Of a stretch of DNA of 64,000 nucleotides, positions 9,451 to 16,858 are shown piece after piece. The stretch's first letter is position 1; every line of letters starts with the position of its first letter. The notes beneath the pieces were generated by a model. The model had not been told where the DNA came from. It did not search any database and saw only the letters and a program-made list of their open reading frames with translations. Source of the DNA: Prevotella lacticifex (GTDB taxonomy: Bacteria > Bacteroidota > Bacteroidia > Bacteroidales > Bacteroidaceae); NCBI RefSeq assembly GCF_019973375.1, contig NZ_BPTV01000001.1, positions 1,240,001-1,304,000 on the forward strand, written 5' to 3'. The position numbers were made by a program, and so were the translations under genes.

Positions 9451-9481
9451 TTTGAATCTAAATAATTATTCCTTATCTTTG
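9451..9481 (+). promoter_or_regulatory. Promoter of the lipoate ligase / glycine cleavage cluster
   Basis: TTTG at 9451-9454, exactly 19 bp, then TATCTTTG at 9474-9481: a perfect Bacteroidota promoter. Its position rules out any start codon upstream of about 9488 for the following gene. Confidence 0.85.
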
Positions 9482-9520
9482 CAATTACTAAGACTATCTT
9501 GCTTATTTGACATTTTTCTT

Positions 9521-10264
9521 ATGATATATATAGACCTTAATGAAAATAGAGTCCGGCGACTTAGTTTCTATCTCGCTATGGAGGAATGGGTTGCCCGCCA
9601 CATGGACGAACCTGAGTGCTTCTTCATGTGGCAGGTGGAGCCGAGCGTCATCTTCGGCCGTAACCAGGACATCTATTCTGAGGTGAACCTCGACTATTGC
9701 CGGCAACACGGAATACAGTTCTACCGACGGAAGAGTGGTGGGGGATGTGTATATGCCGATATGTCGAACGTTATGCTTGCTTACATCACTACTGCTGATG
9801 AGGCTCAGACAACGTTCGAGCATTATATGAAAATGATAGTCGGCGTGATAAAAAAGATGGGCATTGGGGCCTCCTGGACCGAGCATAACGATATTATGAT
9901 TGGCGACAGAAAAGTCAGCGGAAATGCCTTCTATCATCTAACCACGACCTTAGGCGGCAGAACCGTCGGCCGGAGTATCGTCCACGGCACCTTCCTCTAC
10001 GATACGAATATGGAGAATATGGTTGCCTCGATAACCCCCTCCGATGAAAAGCTTATAAAGCATGGGGTGCAAAGCGTAAGGCAACGGATATGCCTCTTCA
10101 AGGACTTCACCACGATGACCTTTCCTGAAGTGCGCGCTTTCTTCCGTAATAATCTCACTGACAAGGCGGTGACGCTTACGCCAGAGCAGATAAATGAGAT
10201 TGAGGAATTGGAGAAAGAATACCTAAAACCTGAATGGATCTTTGGCAAAAACCCAAACCACTGA
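9521..10264 (+). CDS. lplA: Lipoate-protein ligase
   Basis: Activates lipoate and attaches it to a lysine of lipoyl domains; here the obvious target is the glycine cleavage H-protein encoded 1.3 kb downstream. The 247-aa protein has the biotin/lipoate ligase fold signatures: a lipoate-binding RRKSGGGCVYAD segment near residue 70 and the lysine motif GDRKVSGNA with Lys131. I chose the ATG at 9521 because a perfect promoter at 9451-9481 lies inside the longer open frame, and because family members begin close to MIYIDLNENR. It lacks the long C-terminal accessory domain of E. coli LplA. It is probably co-transcribed with gcvT, 53 bp downstream. Confidence 0.9.
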   Translation: MIYIDLNENRVRRLSFYLAMEEWVARHMDEPECFFMWQVEPSVIFGRNQDIYSEVNLDYCRQHGIQFYRRKSGGGCVYADMSNVMLAYITTADEAQTTFEHYMKMIVGVIKKMGIGASWTEHNDIMIGDRKVSGNAFYHLTTTLGGRTVGRSIVHGTFLYDTNMENMVASITPSDEKLIKHGVQSVRQRICLFKDFTTMTFPEVRAFFRNNLTDKAVTLTPEQINEIEELEKEYLKPEWIFGKNPNH

Positions 10265-10317
10265 ACCGATTTGACTTGTATTTAACCGAAAACCAAAATA
10301 CTTAATTTTCATAGAAT

Positions 10318-11403
10318 ATGAATAAACGAACTTGCTTATATGACAAGCATGTCGCTCTCGGAGCTCTGATTCAGCCTTTTGGCGGTTTCGACATGCCTAT
10401 CCAGTACACAAATATTATTGATGAGCACAAGGCAGTGCGCGAGCACGTCGGTGTATTCGATGTCAGCCACATGGGTGAGATAATCATCAGCGGACATGAT
10501 GCTCCAAGGTTTGTAAACCATATTTTCACCAATGACGTGACGAAAATGAAGCCTGGAGACGTCATGTATGGCATGATGTGCTATGAGGATGGAGGCACCG
10601 TCGACGATACATGTGTCGACATGCTTGAGCCGAACCGCTATTTCATGACCGTCAATGCGGCCAATGTCGACAAGGACAGTGAATGGGTACACAAACAGGC
10701 CGAGAAGTTCGATGTTGTCGTTTGCTACAAGAGTGACTGGTGGAATCAGCTTGCAATTCAAGGCCCTGAGGCTGAGAAAACGGTTACGGAGGTGCTCCAT
10801 CTGCCAGTTTCCGACTTGAAATTCTACCAGTGCAAAGAAGTATTGCGTTTCGACGACAGCGTCATTGTGTCCCGTACCGGTTACACTGGGGAGGACGGTT
10901 TCGAGGTGTATGGTGATAAGGAGTACATCCGCGATGCCTGGGACCGCCTGATGAGAGCTGGGGTGAAGCCTTGTGGCCTCGGCTGCCGCGATACCCTCCG
11001 GTTCGAAGTGGGATTGCCTCTCTATGGCGATGAGCTGTCGAAGGATATATCTCCAATAATGGCCGGACTGGGCCATTTCGTCGATTTCGACAAACCGGAG
11101 TTCATTGGCCGTGAAGCTCTGCTGAAACAGAAAACGGAGGGTGTGGCAAAACGGCTGCGGGGAATTCAGCTCGACGACCATGCTGTGCCCCGGCACGGCT
11201 ATAAAGTCCTCCGCGACGGTAAGGAGGTTGGTGAGGTAACGACCGGATACCGGCTTATTTCGGCCGACAAGAGTTGCGCTGTGGCTCTCGTCGACAGCTC
11301 GCTGAAGCTCGGTGACCGTGTAGAAATACAGATTCGGAAAAAGACTTTCCCAGGAACGATAGTCAAAAAGCGTTTCGTGGACACACATTACAAGAAAGAC
11401 TGA
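10318..11403 (+). CDS. gcvT: Aminomethyltransferase (glycine cleavage T-protein)
   Basis: Transfers the methylene group from the aminomethyl-lipoyl H-protein to tetrahydrofolate and releases ammonia. The 361-aa length is standard. Typical segments include the N-terminal GALIQPFGGFDMPIQY and VFDVSHMGEI, the central GYTGEDGFEVYG near residue 185 and the C-terminal barrel domain. It lies in the order lplA-gcvT-gcvH-gcvPA-gcvPB-lpd on one strand. No glycine riboswitch is visible in the 53-bp leader. The last codons and the following 48 bp consist of a short imperfect tandem repeat. Confidence 0.96.
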   Translation: MNKRTCLYDKHVALGALIQPFGGFDMPIQYTNIIDEHKAVREHVGVFDVSHMGEIIISGHDAPRFVNHIFTNDVTKMKPGDVMYGMMCYEDGGTVDDTCVDMLEPNRYFMTVNAANVDKDSEWVHKQAEKFDVVVCYKSDWWNQLAIQGPEAEKTVTEVLHLPVSDLKFYQCKEVLRFDDSVIVSRTGYTGEDGFEVYGDKEYIRDAWDRLMRAGVKPCGLGCRDTLRFEVGLPLYGDELSKDISPIMAGLGHFVDFDKPEFIGREALLKQKTEGVAKRLRGIQLDDHAVPRHGYKVLRDGKEVGEVTTGYRLISADKSCAVALVDSSLKLGDRVEIQIRKKTFPGTIVKKRFVDTHYKKD

Positions 11404-11451
11404 TAATCGATTAAGACAGACGGATAATCAGTATAAGAAAGACTGACAATT
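11392..11451 (+). repeat. Three-unit imperfect tandem repeat at the 3' end of gcvT
   Basis: Units of about 21 bp: AAGAAAGACTGATAATC (from 11392), AAGACAGACGGATAATC (from 11413) and AAGAAAGACTGACAAT (from 11435). The first unit holds the gcvT stop codon TGA. Confidence 0.7.
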
Positions 11452-11506
11452 GGTAACTGTCTCAGTTAAAGGAAGATATAAGTTAACAACAGAATATAAA
11501 ACAACA

Positions 11507-11557
11507 GTCCGGGCCATTCCCCAGTAAGCTTTTGGCGCGTCTGAATAATGGCCGGAC
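11507..11557 (+). other. Hairpin in the gcvT-gcvH gap
   Basis: GTCCGGGCCATT (11507-11518) pairs with AATGGCCGGAC (11547-11557) with one bulged G and a 28-nt loop. An A-run rather than a T-run follows, so termination is unlikely; it could protect or tune the downstream gcvH message. Confidence 0.5.
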
Positions 11558-11572
11558 AAAAAATAATGTATT

Positions 11573-11959
11573 ATGGCTAAAGTTATTGAGGGCCTCTACT
11601 ATACAGAGAGCCATGAGTATGTGAAAGTCGATGGTAATGTAGGAACTATCGGAATAACCGATTACGCTCAGAACGCACTCGGTAATGTGGTTTATGTTGA
11701 TATGCCGGATGTCGATGATGAGGTTGAAGCCGGTGAGGAGTTTGGTGCTGTCGAGAGCGTCAAAGCTGCCAGTGACCTCAACAGTCCGGTCAGCGGCAAG
11801 GTCGTAGAGGTGAATGAAGCCCTGGAAGATAAGCCAGAGCTCGTCAATCAGGATGCCTTCGCCAACTGGATCATCAAGGTTGAATTGTCGGATCCTTCGC
11901 AGCTCGACGACCTCATGGATGCCAAGGCTTACGAGGAGTTCTGCAACAACCAACAGTAA
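11573..11959 (+). CDS. gcvH: Glycine cleavage H-protein
   Basis: Lipoyl carrier that shuttles the aminomethyl intermediate among the P, T and L proteins. At 128 aa it has the normal size. The lipoylated lysine is Lys64 in ESVKAASDLNSPVSG, the family signature, and the N-terminus YTESHEYVKV is typical. It is followed by gcvPA after 26 bp, which suggests translational and transcriptional linkage. The gap to gcvT is longer (169 bp) and holds a tandem repeat and a hairpin. Confidence 0.97.
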   Translation: MAKVIEGLYYTESHEYVKVDGNVGTIGITDYAQNALGNVVYVDMPDVDDEVEAGEEFGAVESVKAASDLNSPVSGKVVEVNEALEDKPELVNQDAFANWIIKVELSDPSQLDDLMDAKAYEEFCNNQQ

Positions 11960-11985
11960 ATAACCATTCATTCCTTTTCAACATT

Positions 11986-13287
11986 ATGTACAAATATTTT
12001 CCTCATACCCCTGAGGACATTGCCGGCATGTTGGCAAAGGTTGGAGCCGAATCCCTTGAAGACCTCTATGCTGAACTGCCCCGCGAAGTCCTGTACAAGG
12101 GCGATTACGACTTGCCGTCGGCGATGAGCGAGGTGGAAGTGCGCCGTTTCTTCGGTCGTCTCGGACGGAAGAACCGGCAACTTGTGTGCTTCGCAGGAGC
12201 CGGTATCTACGACCATTATGCTCCTTCGGCTATTCCTCAGCTCATAGAACGGTCGGAATTCCTCACTTCCTACACCCCCTATCAGGCCGAAATATCGCAA
12301 GGGACGTTGCACTATATATTTGAGTATCAGTCGATGATGGCTGAGTTGACGGGTATGGACATCTCCAATGCATCGATGTACGATGGTGCCACGGCAACCG
12401 CCGAGGCCATGCTGTTGGCTTTCAACAATTCGCGGAAGGCCGATACAGTGCTCTACAGTTCATCACTGGACCCCAAGACGGTCGATGTTATGCGCACTTA
12501 TGCCCATTTCCATGGAGTCAGACTCGAAGAGTTCAACTCCATGACAACATCGGCTGAGGACCTCAAGGTGAGAGTGGACAAAGGCGATATTGCCGGAGTT
12601 ATAGTGCAACAGCCTGATTACTATGGTATTATCGAGGATTTTACCGGTTATGCTGATGCGTGCCATTCTAAGAAAGCATTGTTTGTTGTCAACAGTATTG
12701 CCGCTGATTTGGCATTGCTGAAGACCCCTGGAGAGTGGGGCGCCGACCTCGCTGTTGGCGATGTCCAGAGTCTTGGAGTACCGATGTCGTTTGGTGGACC
12801 TACGGCAGGATATATGTGCTCGACCGAGAAACTGATGAGAAAACTCCCCGGCCGCATTGTCGGAAAGACTCATGATGGCAATGGACAACGTGTCTTTGTG
12901 CTCACCCTTCAAGCCCGCGAACAGCATATCCGGCGTCAGAAGGCTACGTCGAATATCTGTTCCAATGAGTCGCTAATGGCTTTGTACGTAACGATTTACA
13001 TGTCGCTTATGGGCAAGGAGGGTCTTAAGGAAGCCGCAACGATATCTTACGACGGTGCCCATTACCTTTGTGATAAGTTTATAGCCACCGGAAAAGCTCG
13101 GCTTGTGTACGACAAACCGTTCTTTAACGAGTTCCTTGTCGATATAGACGGAAGGGACGAATTCTACGACCGTGCCGTCGAGAAAGGCTTTGTGCCCGGA
13201 GTGAAAGTGGGGCGGAGTGGTCTGCTCATTGCCGTTACGGAGCAACGGACCAAGGATGAGGCCGACGAACTGGCGGCTTTACTCTAA
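11986..13287 (+). CDS. gcvPA: Glycine dehydrogenase (decarboxylating) subunit 1
   Basis: N-terminal half of the two-subunit P-protein, which with GcvPB decarboxylates glycine using PLP and loads the aminomethyl group on GcvH. The 433-aa length fits the split alpha subunit. Recognisable stretches are YKYFPHTPEDIAGML at the N-terminus, GAGIYDHYAPSAI near residue 65, the aminotransferase-like MYDGATATAEA near 126 and SFGGPTAGYM near 268. The PLP lysine is on the other subunit. Located between gcvH and gcvPB. Confidence 0.96.
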   Translation: MYKYFPHTPEDIAGMLAKVGAESLEDLYAELPREVLYKGDYDLPSAMSEVEVRRFFGRLGRKNRQLVCFAGAGIYDHYAPSAIPQLIERSEFLTSYTPYQAEISQGTLHYIFEYQSMMAELTGMDISNASMYDGATATAEAMLLAFNNSRKADTVLYSSSLDPKTVDVMRTYAHFHGVRLEEFNSMTTSAEDLKVRVDKGDIAGVIVQQPDYYGIIEDFTGYADACHSKKALFVVNSIAADLALLKTPGEWGADLAVGDVQSLGVPMSFGGPTAGYMCSTEKLMRKLPGRIVGKTHDGNGQRVFVLTLQAREQHIRRQKATSNICSNESLMALYVTIYMSLMGKEGLKEAATISYDGAHYLCDKFIATGKARLVYDKPFFNEFLVDIDGRDEFYDRAVEKGFVPGVKVGRSGLLIAVTEQRTKDEADELAALL

Positions 13288-13338
13288 TTTTTTATCGTAA
13301 GTATAAGGTAATTATTCAAGAGAAAAAGCGGATTATTT

Positions 13339-14823
13339 ATGAATAACAAACTATACGGCAAACTGATATTTGAGCTTTCTCATCCTGGTCGCCGTGCCTA
13401 TTCGCTGCCCAAAGATGAGTTTGGCAGTCATGAACTCCCCTCAGCCATGAGGCGTGCCGAGGATGCTGCGCTCCCGGAATGCGATGAGATGACGGTCGTT
13501 CGCCACTATACTAATCTGAGTGAGAATAACTTTGGCGTCGACAACGGATTCTATCCCCTCGGGTCCTGCACTATGAAGTACAACCCTCCTATTAATGAGG
13601 AGATGGCCGCCCTGTCGGCTTTCAACAATATCCACCCCCTGCAACCGTTGTCAACGGTCCAGGGAGCATTGCAGGTGGAATACGATCTGCAGCGTGCCCT
13701 GAGCGCACTGACGGGCATGGCCGACTTCACGCTGAATCCGTGTGCCGGTGCTCACGGTGAGCTTACGGGTCTGATGATTATCCGTAGCTACCATGAGACC
13801 CGTGGCGACAGCCGTCGCAATAAGGTTATCATACCCGATTCGGCCCATGGAACCAACCCTGCGTCGGCGGCAGTCTGCGGTTGTGAGGTCTTGGAAGTGA
13901 AGAGTACGGCCGACGGTCTTGTCGATTTCGACGACCTGAAGCAGATTATTGCTGACCATCCTGACGATATTGCGGCAATGATGATGACCAATCCCAACAC
14001 CCTCGGACTTTTCGAGCGTGACATTCCGGCCATCACGAAACTTGTTCACGATGCCGGCGGACTGATGTATTATGATGGTGCCAATCTCAATCCGATGCTT
14101 GGCGTGGCCCGTCCAGCTGATATGGGATTTGATGTCATGCACCTAAATCTTCACAAGACATTCTCTACGCCCCATGGCGGTGGCGGTCCCGGCTCCGGTC
14201 CGGTGGGCGTCAGAGAGGGCCTCGAGCCATTCCTGCCTAAGCCTCATGTGGTAAAGAACGGTGATAAGTTCGATATCGAACAGCCCGAACGTACAGACAG
14301 TTACACCGTTGAGAACAATCATGTAGGACCTTTCTTAGGAAATTTCCTCGTTATTGTGCGTGCCCTGAGCTATATCCTCTCCTTAGGAAAAGAGAATATT
14401 AAGATGGTCGGCCCTTTGTCGGTCCTCAATGCCAATTACATAAAGGAGTCGTTGAAGGACGATTACGAGCTTCCGATACACGGACTATGCAAGCACGAAT
14501 TCGTTTTCAATGGCCTCAAGGACAAGTCGACCGGCGTTACTACCATGGATGTGGCCAAGCGTCTGCTCGATTATGGCTATCATGCTCCAACTATTTACTT
14601 TCCGTTGCTTTTCCATGAAGCCATGATGATAGAGCCTACCGAGAATGAGAGCAAGGAGACCCTTGACGGATTTATCGAGGTCATGCATAATATTGCGAAA
14701 GAGGCCCGCGAAAATCCCGAAATCGTAAAGGGCGCTCCTCATACCACTCCAATCTCGCGTGTCGACGATGTAGAGGCTGCCAAGCATCCGGTGCTCACTT
14801 TCCGGCAGCTCGCTGCGGAGTGA
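13339..14823 (+). CDS. gcvPB: Glycine dehydrogenase (decarboxylating) subunit 2
   Basis: PLP-bearing subunit of the split glycine decarboxylase. The 494-aa protein carries the PLP lysine Lys273 in [16 protein letters not shown] and the glycine-rich loop after it. [14 protein letters not shown] near residue 73 and [12 protein letters not shown] near 132 are conserved P-protein segments. The stop of gcvPA is 51 bp upstream and lpd starts 57 bp downstream, consistent with one transcript. Confidence 0.97.
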   Translation: MNNKLYGKLIFELSHPGRRAYSLPKDEFGSHELPSAMRRAEDAALPECDEMTVVRHYTNLSENNFGVDNGFYPLGSCTMKYNPPINEEMAALSAFNNIHPLQPLSTVQGALQVEYDLQRALSALTGMADFTLNPCAGAHGELTGLMIIRSYHETRGDSRRNKVIIPDSAHGTNPASAAVCGCEVLEVKSTADGLVDFDDLKQIIADHPDDIAAMMMTNPNTLGLFERDIPAITKLVHDAGGLMYYDGANLNPMLGVARPADMGFDVMHLNLHKTFSTPHGGGGPGSGPVGVREGLEPFLPKPHVVKNGDKFDIEQPERTDSYTVENNHVGPFLGNFLVIVRALSYILSLGKENIKMVGPLSVLNANYIKESLKDDYELPIHGLCKHEFVFNGLKDKSTGVTTMDVAKRLLDYGYHAPTIYFPLLFHEAMMIEPTENESKETLDGFIEVMHNIAKEARENPEIVKGAPHTTPISRVDDVEAAKHPVLTFRQLAAE

Positions 14824-14880
14824 CTGAGCTCCTGATAGTCCTAAATTCTTAATTATTAGTGATTTACTTTCCATATTGCT

Positions 14881-16158
14881 ATGAACAGTGATCTTATTAT
14901 AATAGGTGCGGGTCCGGGCGGCTACGTGGCCGCAGGCTATGCCGCTTCGAAGGGTCTAAGGACGGTGGTGGTAGAGAAGAACGTTGTTGGAGGTGTCTGT
15001 CTTAATCATGGTTGTATTCCAACGAAATGCCTTGCCCATGATGCCGACATGCTCCGCAACCCACTTTTGGACAGCGACTGCAGGCGTCTTGTCGACTTCT
15101 CACGTATCCAACAGCGTAAGAATGAGGTTATTGAGCAGTTGCGGGGCGGCATCCGAACCCTTCTCTCTCAGCCGAATATCACACTCGTTGAGGGCTCCGC
15201 CGAGTTTGTCGATGCTCATACGATAAAAGTCGGAGATGAGCTTTTCACCGCTGATAATATCATTATTGCCACTGGTTCGCACACAAAGTTGCCACCGTTT
15301 GCCGTCGAAGGCATGCAATCGGCTAAGACTAAAGTCGTAACATCGACCGAACTGCTTGATATAGAGAGCGTTCCGCCGACGCTTGCCATTGTCGGTGCCG
15401 GAGTCATAGGAATGGAATTTGCCTCTGCTTTCAACACTTTCGGCAGTAAAGTTGATGTGTATGAATTCCTTCCCGAGTGTCTCCCAGCCATAGACAAGGA
15501 CATTGCGCGCCGGCTGAGGAAATCGTTGGAGAAACGCGGGGTGAAGTTTCACATGAAGTACAGCGTCGGCAATGTCGATGACCTTGGTGCCGACGTCGTG
15601 CTCATAGCCACCGGACGCGCTGCCAATACCGATGGTCTGGCACTGGAGAAAGCCGGCATCTCGTATGACAGAAAGGGCATAACGGTCGACGACAATATGC
15701 TTACCAACGTTGCCGGAGTATATGCTGTCGGCGATGTCAACGGCCGTTCCATGCTCGCTCATGCCGCCGAATGGCAGGGTAGGAGAGCCGTTAACCACAT
15801 CATCGGCGAGCATGACGATATCCGTTTCGACATCATGCCTTCCGCAATCTTCACCTATCCTGAGGCTGCTTGCGTCGGTCCGGCGGAGAGTGAGTTAAAG
15901 GAGAAGGGCGTGGAATATGCCGTTCACAAGAGTTTCTACCGTGCTAACGGAAAGGCTCTTGCCATTGGTGAGACCGAAGGAATGATGAAGATTATCACCG
16001 ATACCGCCGATCGTGTCATCTCATGCCATGGCTATGGCGCTCATGCCGCTGACCTTATTCAGGAGGTTTCGGCCCTGATGAACAAGGAAATAACCCTCCG
16101 GCAGTTGCACGATATCATACATATCCATCCCACATTAAGTGAGATTCTGGTCCAATGA
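14881..16158 (+). CDS. lpdA: Dihydrolipoamide dehydrogenase (L-protein)
   Basis: FAD enzyme that reoxidises the dihydrolipoyl H-protein with NAD+. FAD loop GAGPGGYVAAG lies at residues 8-18, the redox disulfide pair in GGVCLNHGCIPTKC near 37-50, the NAD loop GAGVIGMEFASAF near 173, the FAD motif VYAVGDVNG near 281, and the catalytic His-Glu pair HIHPTLSE near the C-terminus. At 425 aa it is somewhat shorter than the usual 450-475 aa, but all catalytic elements are present. As last gene of the glycine cleavage cluster it probably serves this complex, although it could also serve 2-oxoacid dehydrogenases. A bidirectional terminator follows. Confidence 0.94.
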   Translation: MNSDLIIIGAGPGGYVAAGYAASKGLRTVVVEKNVVGGVCLNHGCIPTKCLAHDADMLRNPLLDSDCRRLVDFSRIQQRKNEVIEQLRGGIRTLLSQPNITLVEGSAEFVDAHTIKVGDELFTADNIIIATGSHTKLPPFAVEGMQSAKTKVVTSTELLDIESVPPTLAIVGAGVIGMEFASAFNTFGSKVDVYEFLPECLPAIDKDIARRLRKSLEKRGVKFHMKYSVGNVDDLGADVVLIATGRAANTDGLALEKAGISYDRKGITVDDNMLTNVAGVYAVGDVNGRSMLAHAAEWQGRRAVNHIIGEHDDIRFDIMPSAIFTYPEAACVGPAESELKEKGVEYAVHKSFYRANGKALAIGETEGMMKIITDTADRVISCHGYGAHAADLIQEVSALMNKEITLRQLHDIIHIHPTLSEILVQ

Positions 16159-16277
16159 CCATGCCGTTGTGTCCGTTGCTGGCAGTTTTCGTGCGACACA
16201 TTGGACATGAATGCGCCTTATTTCCGCAGATAATGCACTCCACGGTTGCGGCATGAGAACTTGAAGACTAAGTTAAT

Positions 16278-16328
16278 GGCTATAAAAAAAGCACACAAGC
16301 GTACAGCCCGTGTGCTTTTTTTATAGCC
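16278..16328. terminator. Bidirectional terminator between lpd and the DUF3127 gene
   Basis: GGCTATAAAAAAAGCACAC pairs perfectly with GTGTGCTTTTTTTATAGCC around a 13-nt loop, giving A- and T-runs on both strands. It serves both convergent genes. Confidence 0.9.
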
Positions 16329-16344
16329 TTTTTTGTTCTTCCGT

Positions 16345-16770
16345 TTAGAATGGCAGGTCGTCAGTGCTGTCGCCGGCGTTGTCGGCTGGTGGGAACGGAG
16401 CCTGAGTCTGCTGCGTCGGCTGTGCCTGAGGCGCTGCTGCCGGAGCTGGTTGCGGTGCTGCTGCCGGAGCCGGAGTGCCAGCCTGGGCTGCTGCCGGGTC
16501 AACACGCTGAACGGCGTAAGCGCGTATGCTGTTGTACCAACGGCCCTGATACTCATGCGCATCGATGTCGAAACTTACCATAAGCTCGTCGCCGACATTA
16601 ATGTTGAATTGTTTGATACGGTCCTCGCCAAATACTGAGAAACAGCATTTGCGGGGATATTGATCATGGGTTTCGATGACGAAGTCCTGAGATGTCCATG
16701 GATTTCCTGTGCGCTGAGAAACACCACTACGTGCCGGTACAACGGCGATAATCCTTCCTTGAATGTCCAT
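16345..16770 (-). CDS. DUF3127 protein with SSB-like OB domain and acidic C-terminal tip
   Basis: A 141-aa protein whose first 90 residues look like a short OB-fold of the DUF3127 family (IQGRIIAVVPARSG, TSQDFVIETHDQYPRKCCF, DELMVSFDIDAHEYQGRWYN). The C-terminal 50 residues are a low-complexity Ala/Pro/Gln linker ending in DDLPF. This layout, OB domain plus disordered linker plus acidic-aromatic tip, is that of bacterial single-stranded DNA-binding proteins, whose tip recruits repair proteins. Nucleic-acid binding is inference; the family is uncharacterised. It is not the housekeeping SSB by sequence. The gene is monocistronic, with its own promoter at 16841-16812. Confidence 0.85.
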   Translation of the reverse strand: MDIQGRIIAVVPARSGVSQRTGNPWTSQDFVIETHDQYPRKCCFSVFGEDRIKQFNINVGDELMVSFDIDAHEYQGRWYNSIRAYAVQRVDPAAAQAGTPAPAAAPQPAPAAAPQAQPTQQTQAPFPPADNAGDSTDDLPF

Positions 16771-16811
16771 TATCTTATGAATTATTCTTAGTTATAAATT
16801 GTTCTATGATG

Positions 16812-16841
16812 CGAAAGTACGAAAAAAGTTTGAGAAACAAA
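16812..16841 (-). promoter_or_regulatory. Candidate promoter of the DUF3127 gene
   Basis: On the minus strand, TTTG (16841-16838), 18 bp, then TACTTTCG (16819-16812), one mismatch to TAnnTTTG. Confidence 0.5.
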
Positions 16842-16858
16842 AATTTTTCATCGCTATT

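Noticed and set aside
9392..9520. N-terminal extension of lipoate-protein ligase to 9392
   Set aside because: A perfect promoter (9451-9481) lies inside it and the residues do not resemble the family.
10265..10317. Glycine riboswitch before gcvT
   Set aside because: The gap is only 53 bp and shows no tandem aptamer structure.
10336..11388. Long open frame (350 codons) antisense to gcvT
   Set aside because: It mirrors the coding bias of gcvT, has no promoter or family similarity, and gcvT is unmistakable.
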